This document shows positions 9,478 through 18,870 of a stretch of DNA of 41,068 nucleotides, piece by piece; the stretch's first letter is position 1, and every line of letters starts with the position of its first letter. The DNA is taken from contig PWYL01000081.1 in NCBI GenBank assembly GCA_003568315.1, forward strand, positions 1 to 41,068, read 5' to 3'. The notes beneath the pieces are model-generated. The model was not told the origin of the DNA, did not search any database, and worked only from the letters and a program-made list of their open reading frames with translations. Position numbers and translations under genes: made by a program. Origin of the DNA: Mollicutes bacterium. Lineage in GTDB: Bacteria; Bacillota_I; Bacilli_A; Izemoplasmatales; Izemoplasmataceae.

Positions 9478-10446
9478 TTGGAACTCACAACCCTCGATGT
9501 CACATTCAAAAACATCAACACCTTCAGTGCGGTCATCGGTGTCGCCGACCGCCATTTGGACGTGCTCGGGCGTCTTTTCAACACGACGATCCACACCCGC
9601 GGAGACACGGTGAAGATCCCCGCCGCCGACAAAGACAAGAAGGAACACCTCGAAGACACCCTCACCGTGCTCATCCAACTCGTCGACAACAACATCTCCG
9701 TGAGCGAGCGCGACGTCATCTATGTCGCGAAACTCGTGGGAGAGATGGACAAGGAGGACATCCTCCAACACTATCTCCACCGCAAGGAGATCATCAAGAC
9801 GGTGACCGGCAAGCCGATCCACGCCAAGACCATCAACCAGACCCGTTACCTTGAAGCCATCGTGAAAAACGACCTCGTCTTCAGCGTCGGACCCGCGGGC
9901 ACGGGGAAGACCTATGTCGCGATCCTCTATGCCGTGAGACAGCTCAAAAACGGCCATATCCGGAAGATCATCCTCACCCGCCCGGCCGTGGAGGCCGGCG
10001 AGAGCCTCGGATTCTTGCCCGGCGACCTCAAAGAGAAGATCGACCCCTATCTCCGCCCTCTCTATGACGCCTTGAACGAGGCGCTAGGTTTCAAACAGAC
10101 GAACGAACTCATCGAAGACGGCGTGATCGAGATCGCCCCACTCGCCTATATGCGCGGGCGCACCTTGGAAGACGCCTATGTCGTGCTCGATGAAGCCCAA
10201 AACACCACGAAAGGTCAGATGAAGCTCTTTCTGTCGCGGCTGGGCTTCCACTCGAAAATGATCGTCACGGGCGATCTCACCCAGATCGACCTTCCGCCCC
10301 GGGTGGAAAGCGGGCTGGTGCACGCCATCAAGATCCTCGAAGGCGTGCAAGGGGTCGAAGTGGTGCGTTTCGAGCGCATCGACGTCATCCGCCACCCCCT
10401 CATCCAAAACATACTGGAGCGATACGAAAATGATGAACATCGTTAA
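9478..10446 (+). CDS. phoH: PhoH-family ATPase / RNA helicase-like protein
   Basis: Cytosolic P-loop ATPase (PhoH/YlaK type), often linked to RNA processing and ribosome maturation through its neighbour YbeY. From the chosen start the protein has 322 residues, as in Bacillus. Walker A GPAGTGKT is at about 138-145 and Walker B VVLDEAQN near 233-240. The start is TTG at 9478, 8 bases after AGGAG (9465-9469). The upstream in-frame ATG at 9430 overlaps the -10 box and cannot be on the mRNA. The gene overlaps ybeY by 17 bases. Molecular substrate in vivo is still poorly known. Confidence 0.93.
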   Translation: MELTTLDVTFKNINTFSAVIGVADRHLDVLGRLFNTTIHTRGDTVKIPAADKDKKEHLEDTLTVLIQLVDNNISVSERDVIYVAKLVGEMDKEDILQHYLHRKEIIKTVTGKPIHAKTINQTRYLEAIVKNDLVFSVGPAGTGKTYVAILYAVRQLKNGHIRKIILTRPAVEAGESLGFLPGDLKEKIDPYLRPLYDALNEALGFKQTNELIEDGVIEIAPLAYMRGRTLEDAYVVLDEAQNTTKGQMKLFLSRLGFHSKMIVTGDLTQIDLPPRVESGLVHAIKILEGVQGVEVVRFERIDVIRHPLIQNILERYENDEHR

Positions 10447-10846
10447 CCAATGCGACCAGGAGAACTACGAGCCCTTGATCAAACCCGTGTTGAAAAAGGC
10501 CTACAAGCGGATGAAGATCGACAAGAAACAAATCGTCAACATCGTCCTCGTGACGAACGAATACATGCGGGAATTGAACCGCACCTACCGCAACAAAGAC
10601 GAAGTGACCGACGTCCTCACCTTCACCGCCACCATCGAGGAGGAACTCGGCGACATCTTCATCGCGCCGAGGAAAGCCTTGGAACAAGCCCGGGGACACG
10701 GCCACACCTTCAAACGGGAGCTCGCCTTCCTCGTCGTGCACGGCTTTCTGCACGCGATCGGCTATGACCACGACACCGAGGAGAAGGAACTCGTGATGTT
10801 CAACCTGCAAGAGAAAATCCTGGACGAAGTGAAAATCTTCCGGTGA
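10430..10846 (+). CDS. ybeY: Endoribonuclease YbeY, 16S rRNA maturation factor
   Basis: Metal-dependent single-strand endoribonuclease for 3' maturation of 16S rRNA and ribosome quality control. The 138 residues carry the zinc triad H104, H108, H114 in HGFLHAIGYDH near the C-terminus and the RTYRNKDEVTDVLTF segment typical of the family. The first of two tandem ATGs (10430, 10433) is used, with GGAG about 10 bases upstream. In Bacillus a 7TM-HD phosphodiesterase (pgpH) lies between phoH and this gene and dgkA follows; neither is here. Confidence 0.95.
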   Translation: MMNIVNQCDQENYEPLIKPVLKKAYKRMKIDKKQIVNIVLVTNEYMRELNRTYRNKDEVTDVLTFTATIEEELGDIFIAPRKALEQARGHGHTFKRELAFLVVHGFLHAIGYDHDTEEKELVMFNLQEKILDEVKIFR

Positions 10847-10856
10847 GGTGACCGAT

Positions 10857-11258
10857 ATGAAAGAAGAACTCGTGAAAGCCGCTGTGGCAGCCATGGAAAA
10901 CGCCTATGTGAAATACTCGCATTTTCCCGTCGGTGCCGCGCTCCGGCTCAAGGACGGACGCATCGTCACCGGCGCGAACATCGAGAACGCCTCTTTCGGC
11001 CTAACGAATTGCGCCGAGCGCTCGGCGCTCTTTGCGGCCTACAGCCAAGGTATGCGCAAAGAGGATATCCTCGAGATGGCCGTCGCGACGAAAAACAAGA
11101 GCTTCGTCACCCCCTGCGGCGCCTGCCGGCAGGTGATGAGCGAACTTGTCGGCCCCGATATCGCTGTCCACCTCGTCAACAAGAACCACGAAGTGAAAAC
11201 GTTGAAGAACGAAGAACTCCTCCCTTACGCCTTCAACGAGGAGGAACTCCCCCGATGA
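10857..11258 (+). CDS. cdd: Cytidine deaminase
   Basis: Hydrolytic deamination of cytidine and deoxycytidine to uridine and deoxyuridine in pyrimidine salvage. The 133 residues match the homotetrameric short form. The zinc site is C52-A-E54 (proton shuttle E54) and PCGAC with C87 and C90. The ATG at 10857 follows GAGGTG by 6 bases; a GTG nine bases upstream is part of that Shine-Dalgarno. It overlaps era by ATGA. Together with the uridine-phosphorylase-like gene at 25972 it could funnel cytidine into uridine breakdown. Confidence 0.96.
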   Translation: MKEELVKAAVAAMENAYVKYSHFPVGAALRLKDGRIVTGANIENASFGLTNCAERSALFAAYSQGMRKEDILEMAVATKNKSFVTPCGACRQVMSELVGPDIAVHLVNKNHEVKTLKNEELLPYAFNEEELPR

Positions 11259-12148
11259 AATCGGGTTTCATCGCGCTTGTCGGGGCGTCGAACGTCGGCA
11301 AGAGCACCTTCTTGAACGCGCTTTTGGGCGAGAAGGTCGCGATCACCTCGAAGAAACCGCAGACGACAAGGCACACCATCCGCGGCATCTATAACGACAA
11401 AGATTGCCAGATCGTCTTCATCGACACCCCGGGGCTATACCGACCCAAACACGAACTCGGCGCACAGATGCGCCGTTTGGCCTTGAAAACCCTGAACGCC
11501 GTCGACATCGTCATGGTCATGATCGATGCCAAAAAGACCGAGGACCCTTTCGACCACGTCCTCCTCGAAAGGCTCGAAGGCCTTTCCACCCCGGTGTTTT
11601 TGCTTGTGAACAAGATCGACGCCGTCCGCGACTTCGTGAGACTGAAAGAGTTCGTCGAAGGGCTGAAACAACGTTTCCCTTTCGAGGCGGTCTTTCTCAC
11701 GAGCGCCTTGAAGGGTTGGCATTTGCCGGAGATCGTCCGCGACTTGAAGGAATACCTCGAAGAAGGCCCCGCCTATTATCCAACCGATATGGCGACCGAC
11801 CAGCCCGAGCATTTCGTCATCGCCGAAAGGATCCGCGAGAAGGTGCTCGAAGAGACGAGGGAAGAAGTCCCCCACAGCGTCACGGTCATCGTCGAGAGGA
11901 TCACGCCCGATGAGGAGAATCCCGACCTTTTGCACATCGGCGCGACGATCGTCGTCGAAAGGGAGTCGCAGAAGAAAATCGTCATCGGCAAGGGCGGAAA
12001 GATGATGAAAAAAATCGGCACAAAGGCGCGGCTCGACATCTTGGACCTCCTCGGGACGAAAGTCTTTCTCGACCTCCACTGCAAGGTCGTCAAGGACTGG
12101 CGCAACAACCCTTCCCGCCTGAAGGACTTCGGCTACCGGGAGGAATGA
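11255..12148 (+). CDS. era: GTPase Era
   Basis: Ribosome-assembly GTPase that binds the 3' end of 16S rRNA. The 297 residues have a GTPase domain and a C-terminal KH domain (VIGKGGKMMKKIG). G1 reads GASNVGKST (10-18) where Era normally has GRPNVGKS(T/S); the essential GxxxxGKS is intact. The QTTRHTIRG switch I, DTPG (G3) and NKID (G4) are all seen. Start at 11255 overlaps the cdd stop (ATGA), indicating translational coupling. Confidence 0.95.
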   Translation: MKSGFIALVGASNVGKSTFLNALLGEKVAITSKKPQTTRHTIRGIYNDKDCQIVFIDTPGLYRPKHELGAQMRRLALKTLNAVDIVMVMIDAKKTEDPFDHVLLERLEGLSTPVFLLVNKIDAVRDFVRLKEFVEGLKQRFPFEAVFLTSALKGWHLPEIVRDLKEYLEEGPAYYPTDMATDQPEHFVIAERIREKVLEETREEVPHSVTVIVERITPDEENPDLLHIGATIVVERESQKKIVIGKGGKMMKKIGTKARLDILDLLGTKVFLDLHCKVVKDWRNNPSRLKDFGYREE

Positions 12149-12151
12149 CGC

Positions 12152-12859
12152 TTGCGAGCCTACATCCTGAAAACGATCGATTACGGCGACCACGGTAAAA
12201 TTCTGAAGGCCTACACCGAGACGGGCCCAATAAGCATGATCGCCCGGGGCGCGAAGAAGATGGAGAGTCCCTTGCGACACATGACGCAAAGCTCGATGCT
12301 CATCGAGGCCGACCTCGCGAAAGGCGAACTTCCCACCTTGAAGGAAGCGCGTCTTCTCGATTATTTTCCCGCAATCAAAGACGATTTCGACAAGTCCACC
12401 GTGCTCCAGTGTGTAAACGAACTGATTTATGTGAACGTGGGCGAAGACGATCATGAGAGACTTTTCGATTTCCTCATGCGTTTCATCGGCAGGCTTTTGG
12501 AGACGGACGCGCCTTTCGAGCTCTTGGCGCTCTTCGAATTGAAGTTCCTCTGGTTTCTCGGGGCGGGCATCCATCTCAAGGACTGCCACCTTTGTCATAC
12601 GAAAGCGGACCTTTGCTATGATTCCCGCGAAGGGGCGCTCATCTGCGTCAATTGCGCAAAAGATCCGACAAGGATCTATCACGGAAAAGAAATCCCCGCG
12701 CTTTTGCAATACTATTATTACGCGGACCTTGCGGCCTTCCGGCCGCAAAGGCCCGACAAGACCGACATGAAGATCGTGCTGGAACTCACCGATGCGCTTT
12801 ACGCCATGCATCTCGGCTACAAGGGCAGGGCGAAGGGCATCCTCAAATCATTGCTCTGA
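12152..12859 (+). CDS. recO: DNA repair protein RecO
   Basis: Loads RecA on SSB-coated single strands in the RecFOR path and anneals strands. The 235 residues show an N-terminal OB fold (start RAYILKTIDYGDHGKIL) and a helical C-terminal domain with a zinc site C145-x2-C148 and C165-x2-C168. The start is TTG at 12152, 6 to 8 bases after GGGAGGAA (12138-12145) and 3 bases after era stops. Confidence 0.92.
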   Translation: MRAYILKTIDYGDHGKILKAYTETGPISMIARGAKKMESPLRHMTQSSMLIEADLAKGELPTLKEARLLDYFPAIKDDFDKSTVLQCVNELIYVNVGEDDHERLFDFLMRFIGRLLETDAPFELLALFELKFLWFLGAGIHLKDCHLCHTKADLCYDSREGALICVNCAKDPTRIYHGKEIPALLQYYYYADLAAFRPQRPDKTDMKIVLELTDALYAMHLGYKGRAKGILKSLL

Positions 12860-12874
12860 CAGGAGGAAAACGAC

Positions 12875-14245
12875 ATGAAAACCACCATGGACACGCTCGT
12901 GAACTACGCCAAGAACTACGGTTTCGTCTTCCAGGGAAGCGAAATCTACGGCGGCTTGGCCAACACCTGGGATTACGGCCCCTTGGGCACGGAACTGAAA
13001 ACGAACATCAAGAACCTCTGGTGGAGACGGTTCGTGCAGGAGAACCCCTTGGTCGTCGGCATCGACTCCGCCATCCTCATGAATCCGAAAACCTGGGAAG
13101 CGAGCGGTCATGTCGAGAACTTCAACGATCCTTTGATCGATTGCAAAAACTGCAAATCCCGCCACCGCGCCGACCATCTCGTGGAAGCGCACGATCCCTC
13201 CATCAAGGCCGACGCTTTGAGCGAGAAGGAACTCGAGGCCTACCTCGGGGAACATGGCGTCCCCTGCCCCGACTGCGGCGCGAAAGATTTCACCGCGATC
13301 CGCCGCTTCAACCTGATGTTCGAGACGGACCTCGGGGTCACCGCCGAGAAGCGCACGCCGATCTATCTCCGCCCCGAGACGGCGCAAGGGATCTTTTTGA
13401 ATTTCAAGAACGTCCAGCGCACGAGCCGCATGAAGGTCCCCTTCGGCATCGCCCAGACGGGCAAGAGCTTCCGCAACGAAATCACCCCGAAGAACTTCAT
13501 CTTCCGCACCCGCGAATTCGAACAGCTCGAACTCGAGTTCTTCGTGAAGCCGGGCACGGAAAAGAAATGGTTCGACCATTGGCGGAAAGCTTCTTTCGAC
13601 TTCCTCGTCGATATCGGCCTTCGTGAAGAGAACCTGCGGCTTGCCGACCACGACGAAAGCCAGCTCTCCCACTATTCCGACCAGACCACCGACATCGAAT
13701 ATCGCTATCCCTTCGGCTTCGACGAGCTCTGGGGCATCGCGAGCCGCACCGATTTCGACCTCGCCCAGCACGAAGAACACGCCAAGACTTCCCTCGCCTA
13801 TCACGACCCCGAGACGAACGAGAAATACCTCCCCTTCGTCATCGAGCCCTCGCTCGGCGTGGACAGGCTCTTCTTGGCCGTCTTGGCCGACGCCTACACG
13901 GAAGAGGAACTCGACAACAGCGAGACGAGGACGTGCTTGAAAATCCATCCCGCGCTCGCCCCCTACAAGGTCGCCATCCTCCCTTTGATCAAGAAACGCC
14001 ACCGCGAAAAAGCGCTCGAACTCCAAAAGACGCTCGCCAAGCATTTCCTGGTCTTCTATGACGAATCCGGCAAGATCGGTCGCCGTTACCGAAGGCAGGA
14101 TGCCATCGGCACGCCGCTTTGTGTGACCGTCGACGACGAAGGCGAAGAAGAAGGCTACACCATCCGCGAACGCGACTCCATGGAACAAGTCCGCGTGAAA
14201 GAAGAGGATCTGGTCGAATACATCGGAAAACATGTCCGTTTCTAG
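12875..14245 (+). CDS. glyQS: Glycine--tRNA ligase, dimeric single-chain type
   Basis: Class II aminoacyl-tRNA synthetase that charges tRNA-Gly. The 456 residues are of the alpha2, eukaryote/archaea-like single-chain type, not the alpha-beta type of Bacillus and E. coli. Motif 1 region GGLANTWDYGPLG, motif 2 around FRTREFEQLELEFF, RPETAQGIFLNFKN and the C-terminal anticodon-binding domain are present. Cysteines in DCKNCKSR and PCPDCGAK suggest a zinc-binding insertion. AGGAGG (12861-12866) precedes the ATG. Only 15 bases separate it from recO, so no T-box leader can precede it. Confidence 0.97.
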   Translation: MKTTMDTLVNYAKNYGFVFQGSEIYGGLANTWDYGPLGTELKTNIKNLWWRRFVQENPLVVGIDSAILMNPKTWEASGHVENFNDPLIDCKNCKSRHRADHLVEAHDPSIKADALSEKELEAYLGEHGVPCPDCGAKDFTAIRRFNLMFETDLGVTAEKRTPIYLRPETAQGIFLNFKNVQRTSRMKVPFGIAQTGKSFRNEITPKNFIFRTREFEQLELEFFVKPGTEKKWFDHWRKASFDFLVDIGLREENLRLADHDESQLSHYSDQTTDIEYRYPFGFDELWGIASRTDFDLAQHEEHAKTSLAYHDPETNEKYLPFVIEPSLGVDRLFLAVLADAYTEEELDNSETRTCLKIHPALAPYKVAILPLIKKRHREKALELQKTLAKHFLVFYDESGKIGRRYRRQDAIGTPLCVTVDDEGEEEGYTIRERDSMEQVRVKEEDLVEYIGKHVRF

Positions 14246-14254
14246 GTGATGCAC

Positions 14255-16036
14255 GTGAAGACGCGTGATAACACTCCCATCGAGAAAATCCTCTCGGCGA
14301 CCGACATCGTCGAACTCATCAACGAAGCGACCCCTCTCGAGAAGAAGGGCAAGAACTACATGGGGCTTTGTCCGTTCCATGACGAAAAGACCCCCTCTTT
14401 TTCCGTGAACCGCGAGAAAGGGGTCTATTACTGTTTCGGCTGTCATGCGAGCGGCAACGCCCTCACCTTCGTCAAGGACCACAAGCACCTTTCGACAAGC
14501 GAGGCTGTCCGCCATCTCGCCGATAGGGCGGACATCGACGTCGAACTCTCCTCGTTCGAACACAAACATCAGAAATACTTCGACATCAACTATGAGGCGA
14601 TGCAGTTCTTCAAGGTCTATCTCCACCACATGAAAGAAGGGGAAGAAGCAAGGAAATACTTAGAAAGCCGCGGCCTCGACCGCGAGATTGTCGAACGTTT
14701 CGACATCGGCCTCGCCCCGGGCAAGAAGGATGCGCTCTATCGCGCCCTCACAAACAAGGGGCTCGCGAAAACGGACCTCAAAGACCTCGGTCTCATAAAC
14801 GAAAAAGAGACGGATGAGGTCTACGACGTCTTCCGCAACCGCGTCATGTTTCCCATAAAGAACGAAGAGGGACAAGTCGTCGGCTTCTCGGGAAGGACCT
14901 ACAAGGACGAGTCGAAAGAGACGGCCAAATACATGAACAGCCCCGAGTCCGTGGTCTTCAAGAAGAACCGCATCCTCTACAACATCCACCGCGCCCGCCG
15001 GGTGGTGCAGGAGAAGAAGCGTCTCGTCCTCTTCGAAGGTTTCATGGACGTCATCATGGCCGAGAAGGCGGGCATCGAAGAAGGCGCGGCCGTCATGGGC
15101 ACGGCCCTCACCGCTTTTCATGCGCGCATCCTCGGTAAGGTCGCGAAGCGGATCGTTCTTTGCTTCGACGGCGACGAGGCGGGCCGTGAAGCCGTGCGCC
15201 GCTTCTTGGGCGACCTCGGGAAGAACGCCTTCGAGACGGCGGTGGCGCCCATGCCCGAAGGGCTCGACCCCGACGATTATATCCGGGAAAAGGGCGCCGA
15301 AGCCTTCCAAGAGACAATCGACAAGGCGCAAAGCGCATCCGCGTTCCTCTATGACGACGCTTTGCGGCAAGCCGATCTCGCCGACATCGGCGGCAAGGAA
15401 CGTTTCAAAGAGAAAGTGTTCACGCTCATCAAGCCGCTTTCCGCGTTCGAAAAGGACCATTTCCTGCAGCGGCTGGCTAAAGATCTGGGCACTAGCCCGG
15501 AGACCCTCGAAGAGGATTTCCGCGCGCAAAAGAGACCCGACATGCCCCGTGTCCCCACCTACGAGAAGGCGGCATTCCCCCTTCCCGACCAGAAGTTCAA
15601 AAAGGCCGAGAGGGGTTTCATCCACTATTTCCTCAAGGACGAATACTATGCCCGGAAATTCTTGCGCGACTTCGACGCGGTGACCTATGTCGACAAGCGG
15701 GCCCGGGACATCCAGTTAGAGATTTTCGAACTCTACGAGATGCACCCCCAAAGCTGCATCCACCCCGATCTCTTCGCCGCGCGCCTCACAAAAAGACAGA
15801 GGGAATATTTCGAAGAACACGTCCGCTTCGAGAGATACCCCTACAACGAGGACGAATTCGAGGACTTTTTGCGGGTGATGCACGAATACGTGAAACGAAA
15901 CCGCATCGAGAATCTCAAGAGACGAAAGGCCGAAACGCAAGACATCCAAGAGAAGATCCGCTACCAGAAGAAAATCGATGCCATCAACATGGAGGTGAAA
16001 CATGGACAAGGAAAAAATCATCCAGGAGCTCATTGA
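14255..16036 (+). CDS. dnaG: DNA primase DnaG
   Basis: Makes RNA primers for lagging-strand replication. About 593 residues, the normal length. The N-terminal zinc finger is C39-x2-H42 and C60-x2-C63. The TOPRIM catalytic core includes VLFEGFMD and [12 protein letters not shown], and a C-terminal helicase-binding region follows. Start choice: GTG at 14255 has AGGTG (14244-14248) 6 bases before it, while in-frame GTG 14246 and ATG 14249 lie inside that site; they remain possible. The 3' end overlaps rpoD by 35 bases, the classical dnaG-rpoD arrangement. Confidence 0.95.
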   Translation: MKTRDNTPIEKILSATDIVELINEATPLEKKGKNYMGLCPFHDEKTPSFSVNREKGVYYCFGCHASGNALTFVKDHKHLSTSEAVRHLADRADIDVELSSFEHKHQKYFDINYEAMQFFKVYLHHMKEGEEARKYLESRGLDREIVERFDIGLAPGKKDALYRALTNKGLAKTDLKDLGLINEKETDEVYDVFRNRVMFPIKNEEGQVVGFSGRTYKDESKETAKYMNSPESVVFKKNRILYNIHRARRVVQEKKRLVLFEGFMDVIMAEKAGIEEGAAVMGTALTAFHARILGKVAKRIVLCFDGDEAGREAVRRFLGDLGKNAFETAVAPMPEGLDPDDYIREKGAEAFQETIDKAQSASAFLYDDALRQADLADIGGKERFKEKVFTLIKPLSAFEKDHFLQRLAKDLGTSPETLEEDFRAQKRPDMPRVPTYEKAAFPLPDQKFKKAERGFIHYFLKDEYYARKFLRDFDAVTYVDKRARDIQLEIFELYEMHPQSCIHPDLFAARLTKRQREYFEEHVRFERYPYNEDEFEDFLRVMHEYVKRNRIENLKRRKAETQDIQEKIRYQKKIDAINMEVKHGQGKNHPGAH

Positions 16037-17243
16037 GCTCGCCAAGACCAAGGGTTTTCTCGAGGTCAAGGAGATTGAACGCTATGTCGAGGCCGAGAGC
16101 GACGAGTTCGACGACATCGTGAACGAGCTCGAAAAACGCGACGTCGACGTCGTGAGCGAAGAGGACATGGTCACCTACAAGGTGCCCAAGATTTCCTTGG
16201 ACGACGAGGAGGTTGACGAAGAAGTGGTCGAAAAGGAGGTCGAACTCAATCTCGATTTCGCCAAGGACATCGAAGAGGAACTCCTGCAGGACAAGTCGTT
16301 CGAGAGCATCGAGTCGATCAAGGTGGACGACCCCGTGCGGATGTATCTCAAAGAGATCGGCCGCGTGGAGCTTTTGACCGCCGACGAGGAGATGAGTCTC
16401 GCCAAGGACATCTACAACGCCAAGATCGCCAAGGAACAATACGACCAACTGCAAGAGGACGGCGAAGACATCAGCCCCGAATACAGAGAACAGGTCGAAG
16501 ACCTCATGTTCAAGGGGGAGCTCGCCAAGAACAAGCTCGTCGAGGCGAACCTCCGGCTCGTCGTCTCCATCGCGAAACGCTATGTCGGAAGGGGCATGCA
16601 GTTTCTCGATCTCATCCAGGAAGGCAACATGGGCCTCATCAAGGCCGTGACCAAGTTCGACCACACGAAAGGGTTCAAATTCTCGACCTATGCCACCTGG
16701 TGGATCCGTCAGGCCATCACGCGCGCCATCGCCGACCAGGCGCGGACCATCCGCATCCCCGTGCACATGGTCGAGACCATCAACAAACTCGTCCGCACCC
16801 AGCGCCAACTCATCCAGGAATTGAAACGGGAGCCCCTCCCCGAGGAAGTCGCCAAGCGGATGGACATCAGCGTCGAGAAGGTGCAGATCATCCAGAAGGT
16901 GGCCCAGGAGCCGATCAGCCTCGAAAGCCCCGTCGGCGAGGAAGAGGACTCCTCCTTGGGCGATTTCATCCCCGACCAGGACACGTTGACGCCCATGGAA
17001 TACACCTCGAAGGAGATGTTGAAGCGGGAGCTCGACGAGGTGCTCGAGAGCCTCACCGACCGCGAGGAGAAGGTGCTCCGCATGCGTTTCGGCCTGCTTG
17101 ACGGCAGGACGCGGACCCTCGAGGAGGTAGGCCGCGAGTTCGGCGTGACCCGGGAGAGGATCCGCCAGATCGAGGCCAAAGCGCTACGCAAACTGCGCCA
17201 TCCCTCACGCTCGAAGAAACTGAAGGACTTCATGGGCGGCTGA
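16002..17243 (+). CDS. rpoD: RNA polymerase primary sigma factor SigA (RpoD)
   Basis: Housekeeping sigma factor that recognises the TTGACA/TATAAT promoters seen across this window. The 413 residues hold an acidic N-terminus with a reduced region 1.1 (about 1-100), region 1.2 ([11 protein letters not shown]), region 2 ([33 protein letters not shown]), region 3 and region 4 ([20 protein letters not shown]). GGAGGTG lies 4 bases before the ATG, inside dnaG. No private promoter is visible, so it relies on the long operon. Confidence 0.98.
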   Translation: MDKEKIIQELIELAKTKGFLEVKEIERYVEAESDEFDDIVNELEKRDVDVVSEEDMVTYKVPKISLDDEEVDEEVVEKEVELNLDFAKDIEEELLQDKSFESIESIKVDDPVRMYLKEIGRVELLTADEEMSLAKDIYNAKIAKEQYDQLQEDGEDISPEYREQVEDLMFKGELAKNKLVEANLRLVVSIAKRYVGRGMQFLDLIQEGNMGLIKAVTKFDHTKGFKFSTYATWWIRQAITRAIADQARTIRIPVHMVETINKLVRTQRQLIQELKREPLPEEVAKRMDISVEKVQIIQKVAQEPISLESPVGEEEDSSLGDFIPDQDTLTPMEYTSKEMLKRELDEVLESLTDREEKVLRMRFGLLDGRTRTLEEVGREFGVTRERIRQIEAKALRKLRHPSRSKKLKDFMGG

Positions 17244-17908
17244 TGCTCTCGAAACGACTCGAGACCTGCCTTGCTTTCATCGAAGAAGGCGCGAGACTCT
17301 ACGATGTGGGCACCGACCACGCCCTCCTTCCCATCGCCGCGGTGCAAAGGATAAGGGCCGAACATGTCGTCGCCCTGGACAACAAACAAGGCCCGTTGGC
17401 GCAAGCGAAAAGGAACGTCGCGGCCGCAGGACTGTCCGCAAGGATCCGCCTTTTGCATGCCGACGGTCTTTCCGCTTTGGACAAATCGATCGACACGGTG
17501 ACGATCGCCGGTCTCGGCGGAACCACCATCCGGCGCATCATCGGCGGCAAGGATCTGCAAAACGTCCGCCGCTTCATCTTCCAACCCGCGAACCACCCCG
17601 AAGCGGTGCGCATGCTCGCGCGCAAAAACCCTCTCGCCGTCATCGACGAAGAGGTCATCGAAGAAAACGACATCCTCTACACCGTCATCGTCATGGAAAA
17701 AGGCGCACAAGAACTCTCAAGAAAAGAGGAGCTCTTCGGACCCGTGCTTCTGCAAAAGGCCCCAAAGCCTTTGCAAAGGGAGCTCGAAAGGCAGAAAGGC
17801 TTTTTGGAAAGGCTTCTTTTGGACATCCCCGAGGAAGCCGCCAAAAGACCCTTGGAAGAGAAATTGCGACTCATCGAGGAGGTTCTCCATGAGTGGAATC
17901 AAGGTTAA
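17243..17908 (+). CDS. trmK: tRNA (adenine(22)-N1)-methyltransferase TrmK
   Basis: SAM-dependent methylation of N1 of A22 in tRNA, a Gram-positive modification. The 221 residues begin with the Rossmann motif YDVGTDHALLPI and include AGLGGTTIRRII near the substrate pocket, both typical of COG2384. The ATG shares its A with the rpoD TGA (TGATG). In Bacillus the same order rpoD-(cccA)-trmK-nif3 is known. Catalytic details beyond these motifs are inference. Confidence 0.93.
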   Translation: MLSKRLETCLAFIEEGARLYDVGTDHALLPIAAVQRIRAEHVVALDNKQGPLAQAKRNVAAAGLSARIRLLHADGLSALDKSIDTVTIAGLGGTTIRRIIGGKDLQNVRRFIFQPANHPEAVRMLARKNPLAVIDEEVIEENDILYTVIVMEKGAQELSRKEELFGPVLLQKAPKPLQRELERQKGFLERLLLDIPEEAAKRPLEEKLRLIEEVLHEWNQG

Positions 17909-18668
17909 ACGTTTCTTCGAAAAACACTATCCGGACTCCTTGGCTTATGAATGGGACAACGTCGGCTTGCAGGTGGGCACCATGAACAAGGAGCTCACGG
18001 GCATCCTCATCGCGCTCGACGCGACGAAGGAAATCGTCAAGGAGGCCTTGGCGAAAGACTGCAACCTCGTCATCACCCACCATCCCCTCCTCTTCAAACC
18101 GCTCACGACAATCGCCACCGACGCCTACAAGGGCCAGCTCATCGAGACGATCATCAAACACGACATCACGGTCTATTCGAGCCACACGAACTTTGATCGG
18201 GGCGAGGCCGGCATGAACGCGGCCCTAGCCGAGAGAATAGGACTCACAAACACCGGGATTCTCGATTTCGACACCGAAGAAGAGGGCATCGGCAGGATCG
18301 GCGACATCACCCCCATGACCCTGGAAGAGGCCATCCGCCATGTGAAAGAGCGTCTCGGCATAAAAAAGGCCCGCCTCATCACCAAGAAACCGCTCGAAAA
18401 GAAAGTGGAACGCATCGCCATAAGCGGCGGGAGCGGCGCCCATCACATGTTCGCGGCCAAGATGAAAGCGGCCGACCTCTATGTCACGGGGGATGTGAGC
18501 TACCACCAGGCCCACGACATGTTGCAGATCGGGCTCACGACACTCGACATCGGCCATTATGCCGAAAAGATCTTCCGCGAAGCTTTGAAGAAGGAGCTCG
18601 AGGCCTATGGGATCGCTGCCCCCGTCCACATCGCCGAAAGCGAGCGCGACCCCTTCGTATATGTGTGA
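17889..18668 (+). CDS. Nif3-like dinuclear metal protein (DUF34)
   Basis: Nif3/YqfO/YbgI family protein with two divalent metals in a toroidal hexamer; its reaction is not settled (GTP cyclohydrolase I type and chaperone-like roles have been proposed). The 259 residues resemble the short YbgI form and lack the PII-like insert of Bacillus YqfO (about 370). Metal ligands are seen in THHPLLFK and SSHTNFD, with H and E in a C-terminal IGHYAEK segment. GAGGAGG precedes the ATG. It overlaps trmK by 20 bases and closes the long operon. Confidence 0.93.
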   Translation: MSGIKVKRFFEKHYPDSLAYEWDNVGLQVGTMNKELTGILIALDATKEIVKEALAKDCNLVITHHPLLFKPLTTIATDAYKGQLIETIIKHDITVYSSHTNFDRGEAGMNAALAERIGLTNTGILDFDTEEEGIGRIGDITPMTLEEAIRHVKERLGIKKARLITKKPLEKKVERIAISGGSGAHHMFAAKMKAADLYVTGDVSYHQAHDMLQIGLTTLDIGHYAEKIFREALKKELEAYGIAAPVHIAESERDPFVYV

Positions 18669-18695
18669 GTGCAACCCATCCCTGATTCTTTTTGG

Positions 18696-18730
18696 AGACT
18701 TCGTCCGCGGACGGGGTCTTTTTTCTTTTT
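18696..18730 (+). terminator. Terminator of the phoH-nif3 operon
   Basis: 10-bp stem AGACTTCGTC / GACGGGGTCT (two G-T pairs) with loop CGCG and a long T-rich tail. Confidence 0.9.
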
Positions 18731-18736
18731 CTCTCA

Positions 18737-18745
18737 TGTTACAAT
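18737..18745 (+). promoter_or_regulatory. Possible second promoter before gntR
   Basis: TGTTACAAT, an extended -10 without a clear -35. If used, it would give a roughly 170-base leader without a convincing small gene. Weak call. Confidence 0.3.
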
Positions 18746-18826
18746 ATGAAATTTTTTCAAACGCCCCTTGACTCCTTGGCAAGGCTTGGCTCGTCTGTCT
18801 TTGGTCCCGATGCCGAAAAACGTGTC

Positions 18827-18855
18827 TTGACAAGAAACCGTTTTCAAAATATCAT
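18827..18855 (+). promoter_or_regulatory. Promoter of the GntR-nucleoside operon
   Basis: Perfect TTGACA (18827-18832), 17-base spacer, TATCAT (18850-18855). The expected transcription start near 18862 lies just before the repeat operator. Confidence 0.8.
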
Positions 18856-18870
18856 GAATGTGTACTGGTT

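Noticed and set aside
12848-14629. 593-codon minus-strand open frame across glyQS and dnaG
   Set aside because: Lies opposite two well-supported genes and shows no domain or ribosome-binding site.
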